Source: Croceibacterium_A sp035626815 (GTDB taxonomy: Bacteria; Pseudomonadota; Alphaproteobacteria; Sphingomonadales; Sphingomonadaceae). From it: a DNA stretch of 64,000 nt. The position numbers and the translations under genes are program-made. The stretch lies in contig DASPMY010000038.1 in the NCBI GenBank assembly GCA_035626815.1, positions 1-64,000 on the forward strand, written 5' to 3'. The notes below the pieces were generated by a model. It had not been told where the DNA came from. It ran no database searches and saw only the letters and a list, made by a program, of their open reading frames with translations. Positions 33,652-41,255 of this stretch are shown here, piece by piece (position 1 is the first letter of the stretch; every line of letters starts with the position of its first letter).

Positions 33652-34532
33652 GCCGCCGCTGGCTTGCGCCCGCTGCCTAGCTCCGGCCGCAGCAGCGCCC
33701 ACGCGACCAGCCCGAGCCCGGCGAGGATCAGCGGAATGCTCAGCCACTGACCCATGTTGAGCCCGCTTTCGGCGGCGAACTGGGCCAGCTGCTCGTCGGG
33801 CTCGCGATAGAACTCGACGACGAACCGCGCCCCGGCGACCAGCGCGGTGAACGCGCCGACCAGCAGACCGGGGCGATAGCGGGCGCGGGTCTTCCAGAAC
33901 AGCGGCAGCATCACCGCGATCACCAGCGCGCCTTCGAGCAGCGCCTCGTAGAGCTGGCTCGGATGGCGCGCCAGCGGCCCGGCGTGCGGGAACACCATTG
34001 CCCACGCGACCTCGCTCTCGACCGGCCGACCCCACAGCTCGCCGTTGATGAAGTTGGCCACGCGGCCGAACATCATCCCGAAGCCGACGTTGACCGCGAT
34101 GTAGTCGCACACCCGGATGAAGCTCAGCTTGCCGCGCCAGGAAACCCAGGCGATCGCCAGCGTGGTGCCGATGACCCCGCCGTGGAAGCTCATCCCCCCG
34201 TCGGTCACCCGCAGCAGCTCCCACTTGACCCACGCGTCGTCGACCCAGCCGGTGAACAGCTCGGGCTTGTAGAACGCCGCGTAGCCGAGCCGCCCGCCGA
34301 GAATGATGCCGAGCGTGCAGTAGAAGAACAGATCCTCGGCGTGGCGCTGCGCCATCGGGCTGCCCGGGGCCTTCACCATCCGCGTCAGGTGCCAGTAGCC
34401 GAGGACGATCCCGGCGAGGTAGGCCAGCGAGTAATAGCGCAAGGTGAAGAAGCCGAGGTCGATCCCCGGCCTCAGGCCGAGGTCCTCCCAACGGATCGCC
34501 TCGTTCGCGGCTACGGCCAGCAGGTCGAACAT
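33648..34532 (-). CDS. lgt: Prolipoprotein diacylglyceryl transferase
   Basis: This inner-membrane enzyme attaches diacylglycerol to lipobox cysteines, the first step of lipoprotein maturation. The family signature GRVANFINGELWGRP is present, along with the early motif RYYSLAYLAG, SFHGGVIG and the C-terminal FVVEFYREPD. There are about seven membrane spans. The start is placed at ATG 34532, giving 294 aa. Several lipoproteins in this window (2713, 10428, 44508 and 60653) are expected substrates. Confidence 0.97.
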   Translation of the reverse strand: MFDLLAVAANEAIRWEDLGLRPGIDLGFFTLRYYSLAYLAGIVLGYWHLTRMVKAPGSPMAQRHAEDLFFYCTLGIILGGRLGYAAFYKPELFTGWVDDAWVKWELLRVTDGGMSFHGGVIGTTLAIAWVSWRGKLSFIRVCDYIAVNVGFGMMFGRVANFINGELWGRPVESEVAWAMVFPHAGPLARHPSQLYEALLEGALVIAVMLPLFWKTRARYRPGLLVGAFTALVAGARFVVEFYREPDEQLAQFAAESGLNMGQWLSIPLILAGLGLVAWALLRPELGSGRKPAAA

Positions 34533-34617
34533 GGTCTGGTGCGCTCCCCTCTCGGCCCGCGCTTTGGCACGGAAGCGGCCGCCGCGCAAAGATTGCAAGC
34601 GGGCGCTTTGCGGTTAT

Positions 34618-37386
34618 GTGCGAAGCGAAGTGAGCGCGCTCCGCATCCCCAACCAGCGCGCGGTGATCGACCGCCGCGAGCTGGCCGCCGCGATCGCCGA
34701 GGCGGTCGCCGCCACGGGCGCGCCCCGGGCCCGCCCGCGGATCGTCGCGCTGCTGCGCCAGGCGCTCGAAGCCGGGCGCGAGGAGCTGACCCGGCGCTTC
34801 GCCGAACGGCCCACTGCCGGGCACGAAGTGACCCACGGCTACGCGTTCCTGGTCGACCAGCTGATCCGCGTCCTGCACGACCACGTGATCGCCGACCTCT
34901 ACCCGGCACCGATCCGCTCGAAGGGCGAGCGGCTGACGCTGATCGCGGTCGGCGGCTACGGCCGCGGCGAGATGGCGCCGCATTCGGACGTCGATATCGC
35001 CTTCATCACGCCGGGCAAGACCACTGCCTGGTGCGAGCAGGTGATCGAGGCGTTGCTCTATTACTTGTGGGACCTCGGGCTCAAGGTCGGCCATTCGAGC
35101 CGCTCGCTCGACGAGATGGTCCGCATGGCCAGGAGCGACCTGACGATCCGCACCGCGATCCTCGAGGGCCGCTACTTGTGGGGCGACCAGGAGCTGTACG
35201 CCCAGGCCAGCAAGCGCTTCTGGAGCGATGTCGCAACCGGCTCCGAAGCGCAGTTCGTGTCCGAGAAGCTGGCTGAGCGCAACGCCCGCCACAAGCGGAT
35301 GGGCGACAGCCGCTACGTCGTCGAGCCTAACGTCAAGGACGGCAAGGGCGGCCTGCGCGACCTGCAGACGCTGTACTGGATCGGCAAGTACATCCACCGC
35401 GTGCGCGAGCCGGCCGAGCTGGTCGACGTCGGCCTGTTCACCGACAAGGAATACCGCAGCTTCCGCCGCGCGGAGGCCTTCCTGCTGGCGGTTCGCTGCC
35501 ACTTGCACACGATCACCCGCCGCGCCGAAGACCGGCTGACGTTCGACATGCAGCGCGAGGTCGCCCGGCGGATGAACTACGCCGACCGCCCGGGGAAAAG
35601 CGCGGTCGAGCGGTTCATGCAGTACTACTTCATCCAGGCGCAGCACGTCGGTCACCTGACCGGGGTGTTCCTCGCCCATATCGACGAGCAGATGGGCCAG
35701 AGCCGCCGGCCGCGCGGCCTGCTCGCCGGATTCCGCAGCCGCCCACGGTTCCACAAGGGCTATCGCATCGCCGGCGGCAAGATCTGCGCCCCGGCCGACG
35801 ACTGGTTCCGCAAGGATCCGGTGCAGCTGATCGAGCTGTTCCAGGTCGCCGAGGAGGACGGCCTCGAAATCCACCCCGAGACGATGCGCATGGCGCGCCG
35901 CGACGGGGAGCTGATCAAGGACGAGCTGCGCCACGATCCCCGCGCCAACGAGCTGTTCATGAAGCTGCTGACCGGGCGCAACGACCCCGAGACGGTGCTG
36001 CGCTGGCTCAACGAGGCCGGCGTGTTCGGCCGCTTCGTCCCCGATTTCGGCAAGGTCAACGCGCAGATGCAGTTCGACATGTACCACCACTACACGGTCG
36101 ACGAACACACCATCCGCGCGATCGGCCTGTTGGCGCAAATCGAGCGCGGCGAGCTCAAGCAAGACCATCCGCTGTCGAGCGAGCTGATCCACAAGCTCGC
36201 CAGCCGGCGGGTGCTATTCGTGGCGACGCTGCTGCACGACATCGCCAAGGGCCGCGGCGGCGACCACTCGGTGCTCGGCGCCGAGATCGCCCGCAAGCTG
36301 TGCCCGCGCCTCGGCATGAGCGCCGAGGAGACCGAGCTGACCGCCTGGCTGGTACGCTACCACCTGTTGATGAGCGCGACCGCGTTCAAGCGCGACTTGT
36401 CGGACCCCAAGACGATCACCGATTTCGTCGAGCAGGTGCAGACGCTCGAGCGGTTGCGCCAGCTGATGATTCTGACGATCGTCGACATCCGCGCGGTCGG
36501 GCCGGGCATCTGGAACAGCTGGAAGCGCCAGCTGCTCGGCGACCTGTACGAGCTCGCCGAGGAGCGCATGCGGCTCGGCCACAAGCGCCATGGCCGCAAG
36601 GAGCGGATCGAGGCCAAGAAGGCCCGCGTCGCCGAGCTGCTCGGGCCCGACGCACATTACCTCGACGAGATCGACGACCGCTTCGACGACGCCTACTGGA
36701 TCGCTGAGCCCGAGGACGTGATCGCCCTCAACGTCCCGCTCTACGCCGAAGCCAAGGCGCGCGAGGACCACTTGTGCATCCACGCGCAATACTACCCGGC
36801 GCGCGGGGCGACGCTGGTGACGGTGATCGGCGACGACCACCCCGGCCTGTTCTTCCGCATCGCCGGGGCGATCCACCTCGCCGGCGGCAACATCATCGAC
36901 GCGCGCATCCACACCACGCGGGTCGGCAAGGCGGTCGACAACTTCCTCGTCCAGGACCCGCTCGGCAAGCCGTTCCGCGAGGACGGCCAGCTCGCGCGCC
37001 TGAGGACCACGATCGAGGACGCGCTCGCCGGCAAGATCGAGCTGGTGCCGCAGCTCGCCCGGCGCCCGCTCGCGCGCGCCCGGGCCGAGAGCTTCGAGGT
37101 CCGCCCGCAAGTGTTCTTCGACAACCAGGCCTCGGGCCGCTTCACGGTGATCGAGGTCAACGCGCGCGACCGGCCGGCGCTGCTCAACAGGCTCGCCCGG
37201 GCGCTGTTCGAATGCCGGCTGATGGTCAACTCGGCGCACGTGACCCAGTTCGGCGAGCGCGCGGTCGACACCTTCTACGTCACCGACCTGCTCGGCGGGA
37301 AGGTCACCAGCAAGGACCGGCTCAAGTCGGTCGAGCAGTCGCTGCTTGCCGCCGCGGCGGAGCCGGCCGAAGCGGTCGCCGCCTAG
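34618..37386 (+). CDS. glnD: PII uridylyltransferase / uridylyl-removing enzyme
   Basis: This bifunctional nitrogen sensor adds UMP to PII proteins and removes it. The nucleotidyltransferase site is at residue 112 onward (GGYGRGEMAPHSDVDIA), the HD hydrolase site at residues 540-551 (HDIAKGRGGDHS), and two ACT domains occupy the C-terminus (VTVIGDDHPGLFFRIAGAIH and TVIEVNARDRPALLNRLARAL). GTG 34618 gives 922 aa, near the usual length; GTG 34630 is an alternative. It diverges from lgt and shares a CTAG stop with a DUF5985 gene. Confidence 0.96.
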   Translation: MRSEVSALRIPNQRAVIDRRELAAAIAEAVAATGAPRARPRIVALLRQALEAGREELTRRFAERPTAGHEVTHGYAFLVDQLIRVLHDHVIADLYPAPIRSKGERLTLIAVGGYGRGEMAPHSDVDIAFITPGKTTAWCEQVIEALLYYLWDLGLKVGHSSRSLDEMVRMARSDLTIRTAILEGRYLWGDQELYAQASKRFWSDVATGSEAQFVSEKLAERNARHKRMGDSRYVVEPNVKDGKGGLRDLQTLYWIGKYIHRVREPAELVDVGLFTDKEYRSFRRAEAFLLAVRCHLHTITRRAEDRLTFDMQREVARRMNYADRPGKSAVERFMQYYFIQAQHVGHLTGVFLAHIDEQMGQSRRPRGLLAGFRSRPRFHKGYRIAGGKICAPADDWFRKDPVQLIELFQVAEEDGLEIHPETMRMARRDGELIKDELRHDPRANELFMKLLTGRNDPETVLRWLNEAGVFGRFVPDFGKVNAQMQFDMYHHYTVDEHTIRAIGLLAQIERGELKQDHPLSSELIHKLASRRVLFVATLLHDIAKGRGGDHSVLGAEIARKLCPRLGMSAEETELTAWLVRYHLLMSATAFKRDLSDPKTITDFVEQVQTLERLRQLMILTIVDIRAVGPGIWNSWKRQLLGDLYELAEERMRLGHKRHGRKERIEAKKARVAELLGPDAHYLDEIDDRFDDAYWIAEPEDVIALNVPLYAEAKAREDHLCIHAQYYPARGATLVTVIGDDHPGLFFRIAGAIHLAGGNIIDARIHTTRVGKAVDNFLVQDPLGKPFREDGQLARLRTTIEDALAGKIELVPQLARRPLARARAESFEVRPQVFFDNQASGRFTVIEVNARDRPALLNRLARALFECRLMVNSAHVTQFGERAVDTFYVTDLLGGKVTSKDRLKSVEQSLLAAAAEPAEAVAA

Positions 37387-37646
37387 GCGCGGCCGATGTT
37401 CTTGCGCAGGATGGCGAGGATGATGAGCAGGAACGCCGCCAGCCGGATCAGGTAGAGCCAGCTGCGCTCCTCGACCGGGATGCCGGTCAGCGCCAGCAAC
37501 GCCTGGCCGATCGACAGCAGCCAGAACGCCACTGCGAACCACAGGAACAGCGAATCGCGGGTGCGCGACCAGAAGCGCCAGAAGAACAGCCCGCAGACGA
37601 GGAAGCCCATCGTGATCGCGCCCGAGAGGAAGTCCAGCAGGGTCAT
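37383..37646 (-). CDS. DUF5985 membrane protein, copy 1, 87 aa
   Basis: This small membrane protein has three hydrophobic spans (LLDFLSGAITMGFLVCGLFF, SLFLWFAVAFWLLSIGQALL, and LIRLAAFLLIILAIL) with the DUF5985 pattern FFWRFWSRTRDSLFLWFA between the first two. Function is unknown. It is the third gene of a minus-strand unit, cut off from the second by the inverted-repeat element at 37651-37923, so its own ribosome-binding site is replaced by element sequence. Its stop shares CTAG with glnD. Confidence 0.82.
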   Translation of the reverse strand: MTLLDFLSGAITMGFLVCGLFFWRFWSRTRDSLFLWFAVAFWLLSIGQALLALTGIPVEERSWLYLIRLAAFLLIILAILRKNIGRA

Positions 37647-37650
37647 GGTG

Positions 37651-37923
37651 TGACCGTGCCTTTCCCGACTGCGCACATCGTGACGGAGCCGATTTTCGCC
37701 GAGTGCAAGGCGCGAGGAGGGAGCGAGGCTTGCCTCCTCGTGACCGACGAGTAACGCGGCAATTGGCGAAAAGCGGCCCGCCGCTTCGCGGTCGCCTTGG
37801 GAGGCCCGCTGGACGGCGTCGCGCCGCTTGCCCGGGGGCCTCCAGGCCCGCGCTGCGCGCCGCTCCTAGCCAGCGGGCCTCCCAAGGCGATCACGATGTG
37901 CGCAGTCGGGAAAGGCACGGTCA
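37651..37923. repeat. Large inverted-repeat element, one arm interrupted by 108 bp
   Basis: Arms 37651-37683 and 37891-37923 are perfect 33-bp inverted copies. A second perfect 21-bp pair, 37792-37812 with 37870-37890, continues the right arm with no gap, so the right side is one 54-bp arm. On the left the same two parts are separated by exactly 108 bp (37684-37791), which itself holds an 8-bp hairpin (37713-37720 with 37733-37740). The central loop is 37813-37869. This looks like a MITE-type element whose left arm was later invaded or expanded. ATGACC occurs at both junctions. Confidence 0.9.
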
Positions 37924-38199
37924 TTACTCCTCCTGGTCCACGATGAAGCCGTACAGCAGCGTCAGGATGCCGGCGATCGCGCAACCGTAGCGAAGCAGGC
38001 GCAGATCGACCGAGGAGGGCAGCACCACCAGGTCGATGACCACCAGGAAGTTGTTGAGCGCGAGGAAGCCGAAGCACAGCGCGCTCCACAGCAGCAGCCG
38101 GGCGCGCGTGCGCCCGTAGTTGCGGCCGAGCAGCAGCGAGCACGCCGCGCTGGTGAGGAAGCACAGCGTGTAGACCGCCGTGGGGAACAGCTCGCTCAT
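37924..38199 (-). CDS. DUF5985-type membrane protein, copy 2, 91 aa
   Basis: This is a three-span membrane protein similar in size and pattern to the 87-aa copy: TAVYTLCFLTSAACSLLL, then NYGRTRARLLLWSALCFGFLALNNFLV, then LLRYGCAIAGILTLLYGFIV. The loop GRNYGRTRARLLLWSA corresponds to WRFWSRTRDSLFLWFA in copy 1. The start overlaps the stop of the winged-helix-like gene in ATGA. Its own stop, with GGAGGAG just before it, would have been ideally placed to couple to the next gene before the repeat element intervened. Confidence 0.82.
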   Translation of the reverse strand: MSELFPTAVYTLCFLTSAACSLLLGRNYGRTRARLLLWSALCFGFLALNNFLVVIDLVVLPSSVDLRLLRYGCAIAGILTLLYGFIVDQEE

Positions 38200-38582
38200 T
38201 CCTTGTCCCCTCCCAGGCGGAACGCATCGGCAAACGCCGTCAGGCCCGGGTTGGCCGACCGGATGATGATCCGGCGGACTGCGTCCGGGCTCTTCGAGTA
38301 GTGCGCTTCGACCGCGCCGGCGAGGCGGTCGAGGTCGGCGCTGGCGGGGGCGTAGGTGACCTGGCCCTTGCGGTCCATCGAGACCAGCCCGACCGCCATC
38401 AGCTCGGCGACGCTGGTTTGGACGACAAGGTCGCTGGCGCGCAGGCTTTCGACCAGCTCCTCGCGCGAGCGCGGCGTCCCGGGATGCTTGCGCAAGTGAC
38501 ACAAGAGCTCGAGCGCCCAGACCGAACGGAACGAGGCACCGATGAACGATACCAGGTCCTCGCCCGATGCCACGGCGCTCAC
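38196..38582 (-). CDS. Winged-helix-like protein, 128 aa
   Basis: The sequence SVWALELLCHLRKHPGTPRSREELVESLRASDLVVQTSVAELMAVGLVSMDRKGQVTYAP has the rhythm of a winged helix-turn-helix: a helix, a recognition helix, then a beta wing. It is probably a small DNA-binding regulator or a related adaptor. It is the first gene of a coupled three-gene unit with two small membrane proteins. A 14-bp palindrome 28 bp upstream could be its own operator. Function is not known. Confidence 0.75.
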   Translation of the reverse strand: MSAVASGEDLVSFIGASFRSVWALELLCHLRKHPGTPRSREELVESLRASDLVVQTSVAELMAVGLVSMDRKGQVTYAPASADLDRLAGAVEAHYSKSPDAVRRIIIRSANPGLTAFADAFRLGGDKE

Positions 38583-38609
38583 CCCCTTTGCTCGGTCTTC
38601 CCGACTTGC

Positions 38610-38623
38610 GACGTTGAAACGTC
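38610..38623. promoter_or_regulatory. Palindrome, possible operator of the winged-helix unit
   Basis: GACGTT-GA-AACGTC is a perfect 6-bp inverted repeat with a 2-base centre. It is 28 bp upstream of the winged-helix-like gene and about 160 bp from mreB, in the region between the two divergent genes. A dimeric regulator bound here could repress its own gene. A TTAACC half-site follows directly. Confidence 0.4.
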
Positions 38624-38780
38624 CTTAACCCCTATGCCCCGCGGCGCAACCTCGGCTGAACGCCCGTCAGCCACCTCCCGTCGACACGCGCCTCCCGCCA
38701 GGCCTCGGTTCATAGCGTAGACAGGAACGCGGCTCGATCCCCCGGAACCGCGCAGCCGCGCGAACTGGGACGGGGTTTCA

Positions 38781-39830
38781 ATGTCATTCATGGGGTTCTT
38801 TCCGCTGCGCGGGGCCGATCTGGCGATCGACCTGGGCACGGCCAACACGGTCGTTTTTCTCAAGGGCCACGGCATCGTGCTGGCCGAGCCGTCGGTGGTG
38901 ACGATGGAGACGGTCAACGGCGTGCGCAGCGTCCGCGCGGTCGGCGACGACGCCAAGCTGATGATGGGCAAGACGCCGGACAACGTCGAGACGATCCGGC
39001 CATTGCGCAACGGGGTCATCGCCGACCTCGAGATCGCCGAGCAGATGATCAAGCACTTCGTCGAGAAGGCCAAGGCGCGCGCCGGGGTGCGCATGCGCGG
39101 CAGCCCGGAGATCGTGCTGTGCGTGCCGTCGGGCTCGACCGGCGTCGAGCGCCGGGCGATCCGCGACGCGGCCTCGAACGCGGGCGCGCGCAGCGTCTTC
39201 CTGATCGACGAGCCGATGGCCGCGGCGATCGGCGCCGACCTGCCGGTGACCAGCCCGATCGGCTCGATGGTGGTCGACATCGGCGGCGGCTCGACCGAGG
39301 TCGGGGTGCTCTCGGTCGGCGGGCTGGCGGTGAGCCTGTCGGCGCGCATCGGCGGCGACCGGATGGACGAGGCGATCGCCGCCTACGCCCGGCGCAACCA
39401 CAACCTGATCATCGGCGAGGCGACCGCCGAGCGGATCAAGCTGGAGATCGGCGCCGCGACGATCGCCGGCGGCGACACGCCGCGCCAGGCCCGTATCCGC
39501 GGGCGCGACATCGTCCGCGGCGTGCCGACCGAGAAGTCGATCGGCCAGGAGGAGATCGTCGAAGCGCTCGGCGAGACCGTCGGCCAGATCGTCCACACGG
39601 TACGGCGAGCGCTCGAGCTGACCGCGCCCGAGATCGCGGCCGACATCATCGAGGGCGGGATCGTGATGACCGGTGGCGGCTCGCTGCTGCCCGGAATCGA
39701 GACCGTGCTGACGCACGAGACCGGCCTGCCGGTGACCCGCGCCGAGGATCCGCTCAACTGCGTCGCCCGCGGCGCCGGCCGCGCGCTCGAGGATCTCGAG
39801 TACCGCGGCGTGCTCTACGCGGTCCACTAG
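38781..39830 (+). CDS. mreB: MreB-family cell-shape actin homologue
   Basis: MreB forms membrane-bound filaments that guide wall synthesis in rods. The actin-fold nucleotide motifs are present: DLAIDLGTANTVV (phosphate 1), MVVDIGGGSTEVGVLS (phosphate 2), and IVMTGGGSLLPG (adenosine). The N-terminal amphipathic start MSFMGFFPL fits membrane binding. The length of 349 aa is typical. mreC, mreD, pbp2 and rodA do not follow; instead the gene stands alone before a convergent gene. This may be the main MreB or a second, diverged copy. Confidence 0.93.
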   Translation: MSFMGFFPLRGADLAIDLGTANTVVFLKGHGIVLAEPSVVTMETVNGVRSVRAVGDDAKLMMGKTPDNVETIRPLRNGVIADLEIAEQMIKHFVEKAKARAGVRMRGSPEIVLCVPSGSTGVERRAIRDAASNAGARSVFLIDEPMAAAIGADLPVTSPIGSMVVDIGGGSTEVGVLSVGGLAVSLSARIGGDRMDEAIAAYARRNHNLIIGEATAERIKLEIGAATIAGGDTPRQARIRGRDIVRGVPTEKSIGQEEIVEALGETVGQIVHTVRRALELTAPEIAADIIEGGIVMTGGGSLLPGIETVLTHETGLPVTRAEDPLNCVARGAGRALEDLEYRGVLYAVH

Positions 39831-39960
39831 AGCGCGATTATCCCGTTCCGGTCGGGTCGAAGCGTGCCGGTGCGCTGTCGTTCGCCGATCACCCGCTCGG
39901 CATCGACCCCGAACGCAGTCGGGTTCCCGTCGAGCGCATCCTGCGCGCACGCGAGGCGGG

Positions 39961-40623
39961 CTAGCCGCGCTCCCCGAACAGCGCCGTGCCCACCCGCACA
40001 TGCGTTGCGCCGAGCATGATCGCGGTCTCGAAGTCGCTGCTCATGCCCATGCTGCGGCCTGCCAGGCCGTGGTCGCGGGCGAGCTTGTCGAGCAGGGCGA
40101 AAAACGGCGCCGGCTCGATGCCGAGCGGCGGCACGGCCATCAGCCCGGCGAGCGGAACATCCGCCGCGCGGGCCTCGGCGAGCAGCGCCGGCAGCGCGGC
40201 GGTGGCGACGCCGCCCTTCTGCGCCTCGGCGCCGATGTTGACCTGGACGAAGCACGGCAGGCGCTTGCCGGCCTTGTCCATCGCCTTCGCCAGCGCGGCG
40301 ACGAGGCTCGGCCGGTCGAGCGAATGGACCGCGTCGAACAGAGCGACGGCATCCTCGGCCTTGTTCGACTGGAGCCGACCGACGAGGTGCAGCTCGACAC
40401 CCGGATAGCGCTCGCGCAGCGCCGGCCACTTGGCTTGCGCCTCCTGCACCCGGTTCTCGCCGAACGTGCGCTGGCCCGCCTCTATCAGCGGCGCGATGGC
40501 CTCGGCCGGATGGGTCTTGCTGACCGCGACCAGCGTCACCTCGTCCCGCTCGCGGCGCCCGACGCGGCAGGCGTGGGCGATCCGCTCCTCGACGGCGCCG
40601 AGCAGGGTAGCTGCGCTTTCCAT
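39961..40623 (-). CDS. yggS: PLP homeostasis protein YggS/PLPBP
   Basis: This small protein binds pyridoxal phosphate and helps keep vitamin B6 and amino-acid pools in balance. The PLP lysine is K36 in VAVSKTHP, followed by FGENRVQEAQAKW, HLVGRLQSNKAE, and the C-terminal SMGMSSDFETAIMLGATHVRVGTALFG; all are diagnostic. ATG 40623 gives 220 aa. The start codon lies only 21 bp from the start codon of the divergent thiE-like gene, so the promoters must overlap. Confidence 0.96.
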   Translation of the reverse strand: MESAATLLGAVEERIAHACRVGRRERDEVTLVAVSKTHPAEAIAPLIEAGQRTFGENRVQEAQAKWPALRERYPGVELHLVGRLQSNKAEDAVALFDAVHSLDRPSLVAALAKAMDKAGKRLPCFVQVNIGAEAQKGGVATAALPALLAEARAADVPLAGLMAVPPLGIEPAPFFALLDKLARDHGLAGRSMGMSSDFETAIMLGATHVRVGTALFGERG

Positions 40624-40644
40624 GCGCCGCGCTATAGCGGGGCG

Positions 40645-41181
40645 ATGCGCGCACGCCAGTCTCTGCCCGACTTGTGGCTGCTCTCCGACGAGCGCAACGA
40701 CGCGGCGCTCGAGCAAGCGCTCGGCCGCCTGCCGCGCGGCTCGGGGTTCATTTATCGTCACTATCACTTGCCCAACGGCGAGCGGATCGCGCGCTGGTTC
40801 GATCTGCGCGCCGTGGCCCGTAGGCGCGGACACCTGGTAGTGCTGGCCGATAGTTCGCTGACCGCGCGCGAATGGGGCGCCGATGGCCTCTACGGGGCGC
40901 CGCGCGCGCTTTACCCGACCGCCGTCGGCCTCCTGAGGCTGGCCACGGCCCATTCGCTACGCGACATTGGCGAAGCCAATCGGCTAGGAGCCGACGCAAT
41001 GCTGCTTTCGCCGGTGTTCCCGACCCGGTCGCATCCGGACGCCCGGTTCCTCGGTCCGTTGCGCTTCCGCGCGCTGGCGGCGCGCGCGCGCATGCCGGTG
41101 ATCGCCCTCGGCGGGGTGACCGCCGATGCCGCTCGCCGGCTCGCGTGGCCCCGCTGGGCCGCGATCGACGGGCTGTCGTGA
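40645..41181 (+). CDS. thiE: Thiamine-phosphate synthase/TenI-like protein, 178 aa
   Basis: The product belongs to the ThiE/TenI family, which builds or modifies thiamine phosphate. The segment ADAMLLSPVFPTRSHPDARFLGPLRF and the late VIALGGVTADAARRL are the family hallmarks. At 178 aa it is shorter than typical ThiE (about 210 aa), so it may be a TenI-like relative. No thiamine riboswitch fits in the 21-bp space upstream. It shares the divergent region with yggS. Confidence 0.75.
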   Translation: MRARQSLPDLWLLSDERNDAALEQALGRLPRGSGFIYRHYHLPNGERIARWFDLRAVARRRGHLVVLADSSLTAREWGADGLYGAPRALYPTAVGLLRLATAHSLRDIGEANRLGADAMLLSPVFPTRSHPDARFLGPLRFRALAARARMPVIALGGVTADAARRLAWPRWAAIDGLS

Positions 41182-41197
41182 GAACAAAAAGCGATTC

Positions 41198-41226
41198 TTG
41201 ACGGCGAGTCCGCCGAAGAGGATGAT
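41198..41226 (+). promoter_or_regulatory. Possible promoter of ftsK
   Basis: TTGACG at 41198-41203 is separated by 17 bases from GATGAT at 41221-41226, about 30 bp before the ftsK start. The -35 is good and the -10 is weak. The gap to thiE is short, so ftsK may also be read through from it. Confidence 0.35.
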
Positions 41227-41255
41227 GGCGGCGAAGGGACGCACGGGGACACAGG

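Noticed and set aside
37643..37924. Frame starting MTVPFPTAHIV right after the 91-aa gene (TAATG with GGAGGAG)
   Set aside because: It is made of the inverted-repeat element; the same peptide start is encoded by both arms. It is better explained as element sequence than as a protein.
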